DNA from: JBJEFI01 sp051873875
Lineage (GTDB): Bacteria > Bacillota > Bacilli > Bacillales > Bacillaceae_G
Direction: 5' to 3'
NCBI GenBank assembly: GCA_051873875.1
Contig: JBJEFI010000048.1
Span: 1 to 64,000 of the forward strand
Length of the DNA: 64,000 bases
A program made the translations under genes and the position numbers. The notes under the pieces are model-generated. The model had not been told where the DNA came from. It saw only the letters and a program-made list of their open reading frames with translations, and did no database searches. Below, piece after piece: positions 38,194-48,198 of the stretch. Position 1 is the stretch's first letter, and every line of letters begins with the position of its first letter.

Positions 38194-39237
38194 CTATTTG
38201 ACTATTTCTAACTGTACTAATCGTTCTGCAATTTGTACTGAATTCCATGCTGCTCCTTTTAATAAATTGTCGGATACAATCCATAAATGAAAGCCTTTGT
38301 CATTGTTTAAATCTTTGCGAATTCGGCCAACAAACGTTCCATAGCTACCAACACTTGTTGATGGCATTGGATATAGTTGTTCTGCTGGATTATCTTGTAA
38401 AACAACGCCAGGTGCTTCACTTAAAATTCCTTTTAAGTCCCCCACTGTTACGCCAGCTTGCTCAACTTCAATGTAAACCGATTCAGAATGACCAGATACA
38501 ACTGGAATTCGAACACATGTTGCAGCAACTTCTAATGATGGCATATCCATAATTTTCTTTGTTTCATTAATCATTTTCATTTCCTCAAATGTAAATCCGT
38601 TGTCTGTAAATTTATCAATTTGTGGAATTGCATTAAAGGCAATTTGATAGTGCTTATCTAAACTACCAACTGGTAAAATTTTCGGTTCAATTTCTTCCTC
38701 ATTTAAAATAGATTGAGATTGTTCTTTTAATTCTTCAATCGCTGACGCACCTGCCCCTGATACAGCTTGGTAGGTTGACACAATAACTTTGTTCAATCCA
38801 AAGCGTTGGCGAATTGGTTCTAAAGCAACAACCATTTGAATAGTAGAGCAATTCGGATTAGCAATGATCCCTTGATGATTGTATAATTCTTGTTCATTTA
38901 CTTCTGGTACAACTAAAGGTGTTCCTTCATCCATTCGAAAAGCACTTGTGTTATCAACAACAATGGCCCCTCTTTTTACTGCCTCATGAGCAAATTGCTT
39001 AGAAATAAATCCCCCTGCACTAAATAATGCAATATCTACTCCTTCGAAAGATTCTGGTGTTGCTTCTTGTACTGTGATTTCTTCATTTTTATAGTGTAAT
39101 ACTTTTCCAGCAGAACGTTTTGATGATAATAGACGTAACTCTGAAATAGGAAAATTTCGATCCGCTAACGTTTCAATCATTTTTGTTCCAACTGCTCCAG
39201 TGGCTCCTACAACTGCTACACAATACCCTCTACTCAT
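38194..39237 (-). CDS. asd: Aspartate-semialdehyde dehydrogenase
   Basis: Reduces aspartyl phosphate to aspartate semialdehyde. 347 residues. NADPH-binding [10 protein letters not shown] (about 11-20), active-site Cys in PNCSTIQM (near 127-134), and catalytic His in [11 protein letters not shown]. First gene of asd-dapG-dapA; a terminator separates it from spoVFB, so vegetative transcription likely begins within 39238-39262. Confidence 0.97.
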   Translation of the reverse strand: MSRGYCVAVVGATGAVGTKMIETLADRNFPISELRLLSSKRSAGKVLHYKNEEITVQEATPESFEGVDIALFSAGGFISKQFAHEAVKRGAIVVDNTSAFRMDEGTPLVVPEVNEQELYNHQGIIANPNCSTIQMVVALEPIRQRFGLNKVIVSTYQAVSGAGASAIEELKEQSQSILNEEEIEPKILPVGSLDKHYQIAFNAIPQIDKFTDNGFTFEEMKMINETKKIMDMPSLEVAATCVRIPVVSGHSESVYIEVEQAGVTVGDLKGILSEAPGVVLQDNPAEQLYPMPSTSVGSYGTFVGRIRKDLNNDKGFHLWIVSDNLLKGAAWNSVQIAERLVQLEIVK

Positions 39238-39261
39238 ATCCGATTCCCCTTTTTTCGATTG

Positions 39262-39290
39262 TAAAAAGATGGGGTATATTGCCCACCTTT
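39262..39290 (-). terminator. Terminator between spoVFB and asd
   Basis: Short stem GGTGGG / CCCATC and five T on the minus strand, about 50 bases past the spoVFB stop. It isolates the sporulation pair from the vegetative asd-dapGA genes. Confidence 0.7.
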
Positions 39291-39338
39291 TCTTTTAAAA
39301 TTCATTGTATCATAGATAGGATATTCATTTCATAAATT

Positions 39339-39944
39339 TTATTGCATATATCTAAATTTTTCGACTATTACCGGTTGTAATTGTCGTCCTTCCATTGCAG
39401 CAAGCACTGTATCACGTGTTAGTTCATACCTTGCCACCATTGAATTCGGCTTATTCATTGGTGCATCTTGACCAAAGGGAATAAAATAAATATTTTTCGT
39501 TGCCATTAGTCGCATAATGTTTACACCATTTAGTCCCAAAGCATCATTTGTAGATACCCCTAATACAACTGGTTTTAAATTTCGAAGAGTGGCCTTGGCT
39601 GCCATTAACACTGGCGAATCGGATAAGGCATTGGCAAACTTACTCATGGACGCCCCTGTAAGTGGTGCGATGATCATACAATCTAGTGGAATCTTGGGTC
39701 CAAGTGGCTCTGCAGCTACAATGCTATCAATCACTTTATTCCCTGTAATACTTTCAATTTTGGCAATCCAATCTTCTCCTTTACCAAAGCGAGTATCTGT
39801 TGTCTTTAATGTATAGGAGATAACAGGTAGTACTTCTGCCCCTTCATCCACTAATTGTTGCAAAAAGGGCATTACCTCTTCATAGGTACAATGAGAACCT
39901 GTTAATCCAAATCCCAATCGCTTTCCTTTCAGTGATGACATCAC
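39339..39944 (-). CDS. spoVFB: Dipicolinate synthase subunit B
   Basis: 201-residue flavoprotein-fold subunit (GFGLTGSHCTYEEVMPFL at the N-terminus; IIAPLTGASMSKFANALSDSPVLMA) of dipicolinate synthase, which makes the spore-core DPA in the mother cell. Overlaps spoVFA by four bases. The family resembles phosphopantothenoylcysteine decarboxylase-like flavoproteins. Confidence 0.96.
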   Translation of the reverse strand: MMSSLKGKRLGFGLTGSHCTYEEVMPFLQQLVDEGAEVLPVISYTLKTTDTRFGKGEDWIAKIESITGNKVIDSIVAAEPLGPKIPLDCMIIAPLTGASMSKFANALSDSPVLMAAKATLRNLKPVVLGVSTNDALGLNGVNIMRLMATKNIYFIPFGQDAPMNKPNSMVARYELTRDTVLAAMEGRQLQPVIVEKFRYMQ

Positions 39945-40840
39945 ACAATCCCCTCTCTCTGTCTTAACTGTTCTTCTAACAATTGAATAAGTACTGTCGC
40001 CAAAATTTGCCCTGCTGTTTTTGGTGCAACAATTCCTGGTAATCCTGGTGCAAGTAAGGCTTTAATTCCACGTTTTTCGGCATAACGAAAATCCGTTCCA
40101 CCAGGCTTAGATGCTAAGTCAATGATTAACGTATGAGCAGGTAATTTATCAATAACACTTGGTGTCACAATGAGATGAGGGACAGTATTAATTAAAATAT
40201 CTACATCTTTTATTGCTTCTTCTATTTCATTTATATAAAAAGCATGATAGGTCATTTCTGTAATTCTAGCAATGTCTTCGGACTTTCTTGCTCCTACTTT
40301 CACCTTTGCTCCTAGACCTTGAAAGGTTCTAGCTACACTCATCCCTGTTCTTCCAAATCCTAATACTGCTACATTTGAACTATGAATTGTATATTCTGTA
40401 TGTTGTATGGCCATCATAACGGTTCCTTCTGCTGTAGGAATGGAATTATATATTGCCACGTCATCTCGTTCAAATAATTTTACAAGCTTACGGTTTAATT
40501 GCTCAGCAATACCATCTAAATAACTATTGCTAATTCCTGAATAAATTGTAAAATGACTAGGCGTTTGTTCAATACTTTCTTTCGTAATAACAATTTGCTC
40601 ATTGGAAAAGATGGAATTTACTTCCCCATCTAAATTCGTACCAGCAACAGGAAGAATCATTGCATCTAACTGGTTAAAATTTAATTCTTCATATACTTCC
40701 TTTGCTGCACTTACATACCCATGATCTAATTGTTCAAAGCCAACTAAGTATACTTTGGCGTCTAATTCAATTAGCTTTCGTATTATCTCTAATTGTCTTG
40801 CATCCCCACCGACAACGGCTATATTTAAACCTGTTAACAT
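39941..40840 (-). CDS. spoVFA: Dipicolinate synthase subunit A
   Basis: 299-residue NAD(P)-binding subunit oxidising the DapA product to dipicolinate. IAVVGGDARQLEII at about 7-20, the Rossmann motif VAVLGFGRTGMSVARTF near 155, and LLAPGLPGIVAPKTAG near the C-terminus. ATG at 40840 chosen because the family begins MLTGLxIAVxGGDARQ; GAAGGT lies ten bases upstream and the GTG at 40852 overlaps it. Sigma-K-type promoter upstream. Confidence 0.96.
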   Translation of the reverse strand: MLTGLNIAVVGGDARQLEIIRKLIELDAKVYLVGFEQLDHGYVSAAKEVYEELNFNQLDAMILPVAGTNLDGEVNSIFSNEQIVITKESIEQTPSHFTIYSGISNSYLDGIAEQLNRKLVKLFERDDVAIYNSIPTAEGTVMMAIQHTEYTIHSSNVAVLGFGRTGMSVARTFQGLGAKVKVGARKSEDIARITEMTYHAFYINEIEEAIKDVDILINTVPHLIVTPSVIDKLPAHTLIIDLASKPGGTDFRYAEKRGIKALLAPGLPGIVAPKTAGQILATVLIQLLEEQLRQREGIV

Positions 40841-40895
40841 CAATATGTTCACCTTCTTTAAAGGGAGTATTAGTTACATGCATTTCATTCTTCAA

Positions 40896-40926
40896 CATCA
40901 TATGTCATAGGCAAGCATCACGTTAC
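40896..40926 (-). promoter_or_regulatory. Sigma-K-like promoter of spoVFAB
   Basis: GTAACG (40926-40921), 16-bp spacer, CATATGATG (40904-40896): five of six and eight of nine of the defined sigma-K positions. spoVF is sigma-K dependent in B. subtilis. Confidence 0.55.
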
Positions 40927-41007
40927 TAATGCCTTACAGTCCTTCTTCATTTATTTTATCCTTCTAATATCCCTTTCTAAAAAAGAATCTAGACAAGAGA
41001 TTTAAAT

Positions 41008-41049
41008 ATAAAAAGAAAGAAGCTATCACGCGATAGCTTCTTTCTTTTT
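41008..41049 (-). terminator. Terminator after mlpA
   Basis: Perfect hairpin AAAGAAAGAAGCTATC / GATAGCTTCTTTCTTT at the mlpA stop, then an AT-rich tail on the minus strand. Confidence 0.88.
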
Positions 41050-41051
41050 TG

Positions 41052-42293
41052 TTATTGTAATTTTTTTGGCAATTCACCAGTAGCACTTACTAGTGATACT
41101 GCACATTCCTTTGTAAATGTTTGGTCAATTAATGAACGAATCGATTGATGGCTAACATGATTAATACTTTCAATAATTTCATCTAAGGAGCGATGGTAAC
41201 CTAATAGCAATTCATTCTTCCCGTTACGACTCATTCGACTATTTGTACTTTCTAAGCCTAACATTAAATTTCCTTTTAATTGTTCCTTGCTGTTGGCTAA
41301 TTCTTTATCTGTAACACCATCTTCCTTTACCTTCTCTACCGTCTGAATAATTGTGTCATATAAAATATCTAATTGACTATTACTTGTACCTGCATAAATA
41401 GTTAACGTTCCACAATCTTCATAGGCAGAATGATAAGAGAATACAGAATAAGCTAATCCACGTTGTTCCCGCACTTCTTGGAATAAACGGCTACTCATAC
41501 TTCCACCTAAAATATTGTTTAACACCACTAAATCATAAACATTTGGAGCAGACACATTTAACCCATTAAATCCTAAACAAAGGTGTGCTTGCTCTGTCTC
41601 TTTTTTAGTACGAACATTATGTCCAGCGTGGAAGACAGGCGTTTCAAATTGCTTTTTCGTCCCACTTGTCTTGTATCTTCCAAAATATTCCTCCACCACT
41701 TTTATAAATGTATCATCAATGTTACCCGCAATGGAAATAACGACTTCTTCTGGAATATAAAAATCATTCATATAGTTGCGAAGTGTATCACCAGTGAATG
41801 TTTCTAATGTTTGTTCTGTTCCTAAAATTGGATAAGCTAATGGATTTTCTTGATAAATAGCTTTGCTTAACATGTCATGAACTAAATCATCTGGTGTATC
41901 TTCATACATTTTAATTTCTTCTAATACAACATTTTTTTCTTTCGCTAATTCAACTTCCTCAAATTTAGAATGAAAAAACATATCTGCTAATATATCAAGG
42001 GCAAAAGGTGCATGCTCATCCAATACTTTAGCATAATAGCATGTATATTCTTTTGAAGTAAATGCATTTACTTGTCCACCAATACTATCAAATGCTTCAG
42101 CAATTTCCTTTGCGCTTCTTTTTTCTGTTCCTTTAAAAAACATATGCTCTAAAAAATGGGATACCCCATTTAATTCCTTACTTTCATAACGTGAGCCTGC
42201 TCCAATCCAAACTCCAATTGCAATCGAGCGAACGGTAGGAATATTTTCAAGTACAATTCGAACACCGTTTTGACATGTATGTTTTATGATCAA
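41052..42293 (-). CDS. mlpA: M16-family zinc peptidase MlpA (YmxG)
   Basis: 413 residues, mitochondrial-processing-peptidase-like. HxxEH is H46-F-L-E49-H50, with the distal ligand in LEEIKMYEDTPDD (near 122-134) and a C-terminal lobe with LGGSMSSRLFQEVREQRGL. Cytoplasmic. In B. subtilis MlpA influences extracellular protease expression. The usual downstream neighbour ymxH is missing between it and spoVFA. Confidence 0.93.
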   Translation of the reverse strand: MIIKHTCQNGVRIVLENIPTVRSIAIGVWIGAGSRYESKELNGVSHFLEHMFFKGTEKRSAKEIAEAFDSIGGQVNAFTSKEYTCYYAKVLDEHAPFALDILADMFFHSKFEEVELAKEKNVVLEEIKMYEDTPDDLVHDMLSKAIYQENPLAYPILGTEQTLETFTGDTLRNYMNDFYIPEEVVISIAGNIDDTFIKVVEEYFGRYKTSGTKKQFETPVFHAGHNVRTKKETEQAHLCLGFNGLNVSAPNVYDLVVLNNILGGSMSSRLFQEVREQRGLAYSVFSYHSAYEDCGTLTIYAGTSNSQLDILYDTIIQTVEKVKEDGVTDKELANSKEQLKGNLMLGLESTNSRMSRNGKNELLLGYHRSLDEIIESINHVSHQSIRSLIDQTFTKECAVSLVSATGELPKKLQ

Positions 42294-42419
42294 CGTAGTT
42301 CTCTCCTTTATCGATGTATTTTATTCAATAGTATTACATTTTTGCTATTATTTGTATTATGTATTTACTACCACCATACATCTTACCATGCCGTCCTTTT
42401 CACTGTCATGGATTATCCT

Positions 42420-43331
42420 TCATCTTTTTTCATTTGTTAATTGAGAGACAGTTCCAACCTCTAATCCTTTTTCTTTAATAAGAAGGATAATCTGTTCTAA
42501 CGCTTCACTTGATGGTTTCGTTGGATGCATTAAAATAATTGCACCTGGATGTACTTTTGCCCGTACTCGTTCAACAATAACATGGACTGGAGGACGTCGC
42601 CAGTCAATTGTATCTACCGACCACATAACCGTCCACATCCCTTGATTAAACGCTTCTTTGACAACTGTATCATTATAACTACCACTTGGTGGTGCGAACC
42701 ATGTTACTTTTCGATTTGTATTTTGTTCTATCACTGCATTTGTATCAATTAATTCTTTGCGAATTCGATCTATCCCAACATTACTCATATCTGGATGGCG
42801 ATAAGAATGATTGCCAAACTCATGTCCTTCTTTTATCATTTTCTTCATCAACGCTGCATTATCCGCTGCCCATTGTCCTTCTACAAAAAAAGTAAGTTGA
42901 ACTTTATGTTTCTTTAATGTTTCAACAATTTGTTCAACAGAATTATCTTTCCACCCCTTTGCTACATTCATTATAATAGCAACCATTTTCTTTTGACTAT
43001 TTCCACGATACATAGGAGTCGGCGGTAAATCTCGTAAATGAATCGTTGGCTTTGTTTCCTTTAAAACAACATCTTCTTTCACAAATGTTTTTTTCTTACG
43101 CACTTTCTCATATGTTTCCTCTACATCTATTTCGATTCCATTTATTCCCGGAATCGCCTTCCATTCCGGATCAACAACTGCATTTTGAGCTGGTTGACGC
43201 ATCTCTTTATTTTGTTCCTCAATTTTTCTGTACAATGCATCTTCTTTTTTCCCTTTTGCCATACCCTTATATTGTATAGATATTAATACTACTGCTACTA
43301 AAAAAAGAATAGCTATTTTTTTCTTCATCAT
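42420..43331 (-). CDS. ylxY: Polysaccharide deacetylase-like protein YlxY
   Basis: 303 residues: N-terminal membrane anchor or uncleaved signal (about 4-22), a charged stalk (25-110), and a NodB-type domain. Metal ligands HSYRH (motif 2) and DTIDWR, ILMHP are kept, but motif 1, normally TFDD, reads IIMNVAKG, so the catalytic Asp is missing. The YlxY subfamily, encoded beside pnp in spore formers, has this variant; activity is doubtful. Lies 92 bp after pnp, beyond the pnp terminator. Confidence 0.88.
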   Translation of the reverse strand: MMKKKIAILFLVAVVLISIQYKGMAKGKKEDALYRKIEEQNKEMRQPAQNAVVDPEWKAIPGINGIEIDVEETYEKVRKKKTFVKEDVVLKETKPTIHLRDLPPTPMYRGNSQKKMVAIIMNVAKGWKDNSVEQIVETLKKHKVQLTFFVEGQWAADNAALMKKMIKEGHEFGNHSYRHPDMSNVGIDRIRKELIDTNAVIEQNTNRKVTWFAPPSGSYNDTVVKEAFNQGMWTVMWSVDTIDWRRPPVHVIVERVRAKVHPGAIILMHPTKPSSEALEQIILLIKEKGLEVGTVSQLTNEKR

Positions 43332-43378
43332 GAAAAACCTCCTTTTACTAAATTGCCTACATCCCTCCTTCTTTATAC

Positions 43379-43413
43379 AAAAAAAGGATGAACCATTTAT
43401 TGGTTCATCCTTT
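43379..43413 (-). terminator. Terminator after pnp
   Basis: Perfect hairpin AAAGGATGAACCA / TGGTTCATCCTTT followed by T run on the minus strand, about ten bases past the pnp stop. Confidence 0.93.
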
Positions 43414-43423
43414 TGCTTTTATC

Positions 43424-45532
43424 TTATTCTTTGCTTTGCTCAGGTTCTTGTGGAAGTGCTTGCTTACGAGATACGTTTACACGACCTTGCTTGTCGATTT
43501 CAATTACTTTTACAAGCATTTCATCGCCAATTGCACAAACATCTTCAACTTTTCCTACACGTTCTTTCGCTAATTCAGAGATATGAACTAAGCCATCTTT
43601 TCCTGGGAATAATTCAACGAAAGCACCGAATTTTTCAATGCGTTTTACTTTTCCTAAGTAAATTTGACCAACTGCTACTTCACGAGTTAAGTCTTCAATA
43701 ATTTGTTTTGCACGTTGATTCATTTCTTCATTTGTAGAAGAAATAAATACTGTACCATCTTGTTCAATATCAATTTTTACGCCAGTTTCTTCAATGATTT
43801 TATTGATTTGTTTTCCGCTTGGTCCAATAACATCACGAATTTTGTCTGGGTTAATTGCCATAATAACAATTTTTGGTGCATATTGTGATAATTCTTCTTT
43901 TGGTTGTGCAATAACAGAAAGCATTGATTGTAAGATATGCATACGTCCTACTTTCGCTTGTGTTAATGCTTCTTCAAGAATTTCACGAGTGATTCCTTTA
44001 ATTTTAATATCCATTTGAAGTGCTGTTACCCCATGCTCTGTACCAGCTACTTTAAAGTCCATATCACCTAAATGATCTTCCATTCCTTGAATATCTGTTA
44101 AGATAGAATAATGTTCACCAGACATAATTAATCCCATTGCAATACCTGCCACTGGTGCTTTAATTGGTACCCCAGCATCCATCATTGCAAGTGTTGATGC
44201 ACAAATACTCGCTTGAGAAGTAGAACCGTTTGACTCTAGTACTTCTGATACTAAACGAATTGTATACGGGAATTCTTTTTCATCTGGAATAACAACTTCT
44301 AATGCACGTTCCCCTAACGCACCGTGACCGATTTCACGACGTCCTGGTCCACGCATTGGTCCAGTTTCACCAACAGAGAAGTTAGGGAAATTATAATGAT
44401 GCATAAAACGTTTTGACTCTTCTACACCTAACCCATCAAGAATTTGAACATCGCCAAGTGCTCCTAATGTACAAATGCTTAATGCTTGTGTTTGTCCACG
44501 AGTAAACAAACCTGAACCGTGTGTACGAGGTAAAAGACCAACTTCAGAAGCAAGTGGACGAATTTCTTCTAAACCACGACCATCCGGGCGTACTTTTTCT
44601 ACTGTAATTAAACGACGCACTTCTTCTTTCACGATTGTATGTAAAATATCAGCAACTTGTCCTAATACGTCAGCATCTACTTCTTGTTCTTCATAATGAT
44701 CCATTACACGTTGTTTTACTGCTGAAATTGCTTCTTCACGTGCTTGTTTTTCTGTTACTTGGATTGCTTGTACAAGATCTGTTTCTACCATTTCTCGTAC
44801 GTCACGCTCTAAGTCAGTATCAACTGCATACAATGTTACTTCCATTTTTTCTTTGCCTACAGCAGCTACGATTTCTTCTTGGAAAGCAATTAAACGTTTA
44901 ATTTCTTCATGTCCAAAAAGAATTGCTTGTAACATTACTTCTTCCGGTACTTGGTTTGCACCAGCTTCTACCATGTTAATTGCATCTTTTGTTCCTGCTA
45001 CTGTTAAGTTAATATCACTTTGTTCCATTTGTTCTACTGTTGGGTTAATAATAAATTCATCATTTACACGTCCAACAATAACACCAGCAATTGGTCCTTC
45101 AAATGGAATGTCTGATACAGATAAAGCAAGTGAAGATCCAACCATTGCTGCCATTTCTGATGTGCAATCTTGATCTACACTTAGTACCATACTTACTACT
45201 TGTACTTCATTACGGAAACCTTCCGCAAATAAAGGACGGATTGGACGGTCAATTAAACGGCTTGCAAGAATTGCTCTTTCACTTGGACGACCTTCACGTT
45301 TAATGAAACCTCCAGGAATTTTTCCGACTGCATATAAACGTTCTTCATAGTTAACTGTTAGTGGAAAAAAGCCTACTTTTTTCGCTTCTTTTGATGCAGT
45401 TGCTGTCGATAATACAACTGTATCTCCGTAACGTACTAATGCCGCTCCGTTTGCTTGTTTCGCAAGCTGACCAACTTCAACAACTAACTCTCTACCAGCC
45501 CATGTTGTTGAAAACACTTTTTTGGTTGTCAT
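43424..45532 (-). CDS. pnp: Polynucleotide phosphorylase
   Basis: 3'-5' phosphorolytic exoribonuclease, main 3' exonuclease of Bacillus mRNA decay and part of its degradosome-like network. 702 residues: two RNase PH domains (first with [25 protein letters not shown]; second with [25 protein letters not shown]), an all-alpha linker, KH ([16 protein letters not shown]) and S1 ([11 protein letters not shown]) domains. 187 bp after rpsO, past its terminator. Confidence 0.98.
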   Translation of the reverse strand: MTTKKVFSTTWAGRELVVEVGQLAKQANGAALVRYGDTVVLSTATASKEAKKVGFFPLTVNYEERLYAVGKIPGGFIKREGRPSERAILASRLIDRPIRPLFAEGFRNEVQVVSMVLSVDQDCTSEMAAMVGSSLALSVSDIPFEGPIAGVIVGRVNDEFIINPTVEQMEQSDINLTVAGTKDAINMVEAGANQVPEEVMLQAILFGHEEIKRLIAFQEEIVAAVGKEKMEVTLYAVDTDLERDVREMVETDLVQAIQVTEKQAREEAISAVKQRVMDHYEEQEVDADVLGQVADILHTIVKEEVRRLITVEKVRPDGRGLEEIRPLASEVGLLPRTHGSGLFTRGQTQALSICTLGALGDVQILDGLGVEESKRFMHHYNFPNFSVGETGPMRGPGRREIGHGALGERALEVVIPDEKEFPYTIRLVSEVLESNGSTSQASICASTLAMMDAGVPIKAPVAGIAMGLIMSGEHYSILTDIQGMEDHLGDMDFKVAGTEHGVTALQMDIKIKGITREILEEALTQAKVGRMHILQSMLSVIAQPKEELSQYAPKIVIMAINPDKIRDVIGPSGKQINKIIEETGVKIDIEQDGTVFISSTNEEMNQRAKQIIEDLTREVAVGQIYLGKVKRIEKFGAFVELFPGKDGLVHISELAKERVGKVEDVCAIGDEMLVKVIEIDKQGRVNVSRKQALPQEPEQSKE

Positions 45533-45686
45533 ACTGTATCTGCCCCTCTCTTAATCGGCTTAATCTATGTCAAAATTACAGATTTCACATTTTTCATTTT
45601 ATTATGTCCAAAAAGATACTTATGTAATACGTTTTATGTTTCATGAATCATTAAACAAAAACGAAAATATATCCAATCCTATAACT

Positions 45687-45718
45687 AACAAAAAAGCGGG
45701 AAAGAAATCCCGCTTTTT
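45687..45718 (-). terminator. Terminator after rpsO
   Basis: Hairpin AAAGCGGGA / TCCCGCTTT-type stem with T run on the minus strand, directly after the rpsO stop. Confidence 0.93.
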
Positions 45719-45719
45719 A

Positions 45720-45989
45720 CTATCGGCGTAAGCCTAACTTTTGGATTAATTCACGGTAACGAGTTACATCTTTGTTACGTAAGTAAGTTAATAAGTTACG
45801 ACGTTTACCTACCATTTTTAATAAACCACGACGTGAATGATGGTCTTTTTTGTGAGTACGTAAGTGCCCATTTAACGTGTTGATTTGTTCAGTTAATACA
45901 GCAATTTGTACTTCTGGAGAACCAGTATCATTCTCGTTAGTTCTGTAAGCTGCGATAATTTCGTTTTTACGTTCTTGTGTTAATGCCAT
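45720..45989 (-). CDS. rpsO: 30S ribosomal protein S15
   Basis: 89 residues; binds 16S rRNA early in 30S assembly. Family hallmarks [20 protein letters not shown] and [17 protein letters not shown]. Strong SD (GGAGGTGG). Has its own promoter inside the 3' end of ribF and a structured leader, consistent with the autoregulation known for S15. Confidence 0.99.
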   Translation of the reverse strand: MALTQERKNEIIAAYRTNENDTGSPEVQIAVLTEQINTLNGHLRTHKKDHHSRRGLLKMVGKRRNLLTYLRNKDVTRYRELIQKLGLRR

Positions 45990-46023
45990 AATTGGCCACC
46001 TCCAAATAATATTTCAATAATCC

Positions 46024-46075
46024 CCTAATACCTAGCAGTCGTTGGTGGTTCGAGTTGCCACGCATCGGTTCATAA
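46024..46075 (-). promoter_or_regulatory. Candidate S15 autoregulatory leader
   Basis: In the rpsO 5' leader a GTGG / CCAC stem with loop CAACTCGAA lies in a GC-rich island within AT-rich surroundings, between the rpsO promoter and SD. Bacillaceae rpsO leaders carry an S15-binding RNA; identity here is inferred from position and stem only. Confidence 0.5.
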
Positions 46076-46087
46076 AGTACATTGATT

Positions 46088-46116
46088 ATCATACTACGTT
46101 TATTCTTGAAAAGCAA
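46088..46116 (-). promoter_or_regulatory. rpsO promoter inside the end of ribF
   Basis: TTGCTT (46116-46111), 17-bp spacer, TATGAT (46093-46088) on the minus strand; the -35 lies within the ribF coding sequence. Confidence 0.65.
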
Positions 46117-47065
46117 GGTCTTCCTTCAACGTTTGGAAATATTCCATGGCATCCAATTTATCTTGTTGTAACTGGCTAATAAGCTCTTGAATACCGTTAA
46201 ATTTTCGCTCGTCTCGAAGTCGTTTATGCCATTGAATTTCTACAATTTCCCCATAAATATCTTCATGAAAATCAAATAAATTTGCTTCTACCGTCAATTT
46301 TATTTCATCTTCGTAAAAAGTTGGCTTATATCCAACATTACACATGCCATTGTACCATTTTTCACCAACATTTACTTTTACAGCATAAACACCTTTAGGT
46401 GGTAATAACCAAGAAGAATGCAATTCAACGTTCGCTGTAGGGAAACCTATTGTTCGACCACGTTTATCGCCATCAACGACTTTTCCGCGCATCATTAAAT
46501 GGCGTCCTAACAACTCTTTTACTTGCTCTAAATTGCCTTCCTTTAAAAATTTACGAATACTTGTCGAACTAATTTTTTCATTATTTTCATCTACACTTTC
46601 AATAACTGTTTGTGTAAACATATTTCTTGAATGAAATGGCATTGTTTCCATTGTTCCTTTTCCAAGCTTCCCATAAGAATAATCAAACCCCGCTACAACA
46701 TGGATCACATTTAATCCAATAATATAGTCATCTACAAATTGTTGAGGTGTTAATTGAGAAAATGCTTCTGTAAATTCAACAATGAATAAATAATCAATGC
46801 CTAATCGTGCCATTTCCTCTACTTTTTGCTGTAGAGGCGTAATGTATTGAACAACTTCTTTTTCACGCTTTAATACAACGGATGGATGAGGATAAAAGGT
46901 CATAACAGCACTTTTACATCCTAGTTGCTCTGCTATTTTCTTTGCTTCTAAAATAACTTTTTGATGGCCACGATGAACACCATCAAAAAAACCTAAGGCC
47001 ATCACTAATTTTTCTTTTTTATCATCATCGTACGTGTATGGATGAGTTAAATATACGGTTTTCAC
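46100..47065 (-). CDS. ribF: Bifunctional riboflavin kinase / FMN adenylyltransferase
   Basis: Makes FMN and FAD from riboflavin (named ribC in B. subtilis). 321 residues. N-terminal adenylyltransferase with GFFDGVHRGHQKV (about 26-38) and SSTSIR; C-terminal kinase with GDKRGRTIGFPTANVE (near 199-214). 37 bp after truB; its 3' end holds the rpsO promoter. Confidence 0.97.
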   Translation of the reverse strand: MKTVYLTHPYTYDDDKKEKLVMALGFFDGVHRGHQKVILEAKKIAEQLGCKSAVMTFYPHPSVVLKREKEVVQYITPLQQKVEEMARLGIDYLFIVEFTEAFSQLTPQQFVDDYIIGLNVIHVVAGFDYSYGKLGKGTMETMPFHSRNMFTQTVIESVDENNEKISSTSIRKFLKEGNLEQVKELLGRHLMMRGKVVDGDKRGRTIGFPTANVELHSSWLLPPKGVYAVKVNVGEKWYNGMCNVGYKPTFYEDEIKLTVEANLFDFHEDIYGEIVEIQWHKRLRDERKFNGIQELISQLQQDKLDAMEYFQTLKEDLAFQE

Positions 47066-47102
47066 GAATTGTTCACCTTACCTACTTTATATGAGTCTTC
47101 TC

Positions 47103-48029
47103 CTATTTTATCTTTAATTCCCGCTCATTTACAAGTACTTTCATCGGTTTAAACGTTCCATGGTCGTCTTTGCGCTCGTAAATAGCTAAACAAACACCTT
47201 CCATCGAGTAGACTCCGACAACATTCTCTTCTTTATATGTAGGAATTTTCAAAAAGACACCATTCATCACACGTGCTGCTGTCGCTTCATCTACGCAATG
47301 TTTCGGTAAAAAGGTTAGGGACTTTTCTACTGATGCTAATAATGTTTGTTCTTCTCCATTATCTACTGCTTCTTGGATTTGTTCAAATGTTACACATTGG
47401 TCAATGCCAAATGAACCAGAAGCTGTTCTCGTTAAATAAGACATATGGGCAGGATATCCTAATTTTTCTCCAATTTGAACAGCTAACGTGCGAATATATG
47501 TACCTTTGCTTACCTTTGCTCGAAAACGAAAGGAAACGGTCTTATCTTCATGAATTGTTGGTTGTTCACTTAACAATGTTAATTCATGAATTGTTACGGT
47601 ACGTATTGGCCTTTCCACTTCGATTCCTTGACGAGCATATTCATATAATTTCTTTCCATTTACTTTTACAGCCGAAAACATTGGTGGTTGTTGTTGTATT
47701 TCACCTGTTAATTCATTAAGCACACGAAGAATTTCTTCAATTGTAATAGTACGTGATACTTCCTGACGACTTACTTCTTCACCATATGCATCTTCCGTTG
47801 TAGTGCTATAACCTAGCGTTACTTCTCCTTCATACGTCTTGCTATCTGCCGTTAGAAATTCAACAATTTTCGTTGCTCTTCCAATACAAATTGGCAATAC
47901 ACCTGTTACTTCTGGGTCTAATGTCCCTGTATGTCCCACTTTACGCGTTTTAAATAATTTTCTAATTTTAAATACACAATCATGGGATGTTAATCCTTTT
48001 GGCTTATTTAACAATAATACTCCATTCAT
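47103..48029 (-). CDS. truB: tRNA pseudouridine-55 synthase
   Basis: Isomerises U55 of the T arm of all elongator tRNAs. 308 residues. Catalytic Asp in GHTGTLDPEVTGVLP (D38 region), KPKGLTSHD near the start, KVSKGTYIRTLA, and a C-terminal PUA-like domain. Separated from rbfA by a terminator, so it may use its own promoter as well as read-through. Confidence 0.97.
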   Translation of the reverse strand: MNGVLLLNKPKGLTSHDCVFKIRKLFKTRKVGHTGTLDPEVTGVLPICIGRATKIVEFLTADSKTYEGEVTLGYSTTTEDAYGEEVSRQEVSRTITIEEILRVLNELTGEIQQQPPMFSAVKVNGKKLYEYARQGIEVERPIRTVTIHELTLLSEQPTIHEDKTVSFRFRAKVSKGTYIRTLAVQIGEKLGYPAHMSYLTRTASGSFGIDQCVTFEQIQEAVDNGEEQTLLASVEKSLTFLPKHCVDEATAARVMNGVFLKIPTYKEENVVGVYSMEGVCLAIYERKDDHGTFKPMKVLVNERELKIK

Positions 48030-48103
48030 TGTCTTGCTCCTTTTACGTAAACACTTGAATTTTCATCTCTTAGTGCTAGTTCTGCACTTCTATCTCTTTT
48101 CTT

Positions 48104-48140
48104 TAAACAAAAGGCTGACACCAATTGGGTCAGCCTTTTG
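48104..48140 (-). terminator. Terminator after rbfA
   Basis: Hairpin AAAAGGCTGAC / GTCAGCCTTTT with T-rich tail on the minus strand, about 60 bases after the rbfA stop. Confidence 0.88.
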
Positions 48141-48198
48141 TTATTGTCTAATTGTCAAGCATCCTTTGTAGTTAAATAATGCTTGCGATTTTTTCTAT

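Noticed and set aside
38178..39338. Possible lysine riboswitch for asd-dapG
   Set aside because: The asd upstream spacer is about 100 bp and holds a terminator only; no L-box elements. DapG is DAP-regulated in any case.
43424..45532. Numerous plus-strand frames opposite pnp and other long genes
   Set aside because: They mirror codon usage of the minus-strand genes and lack SDs or recognisable domains.
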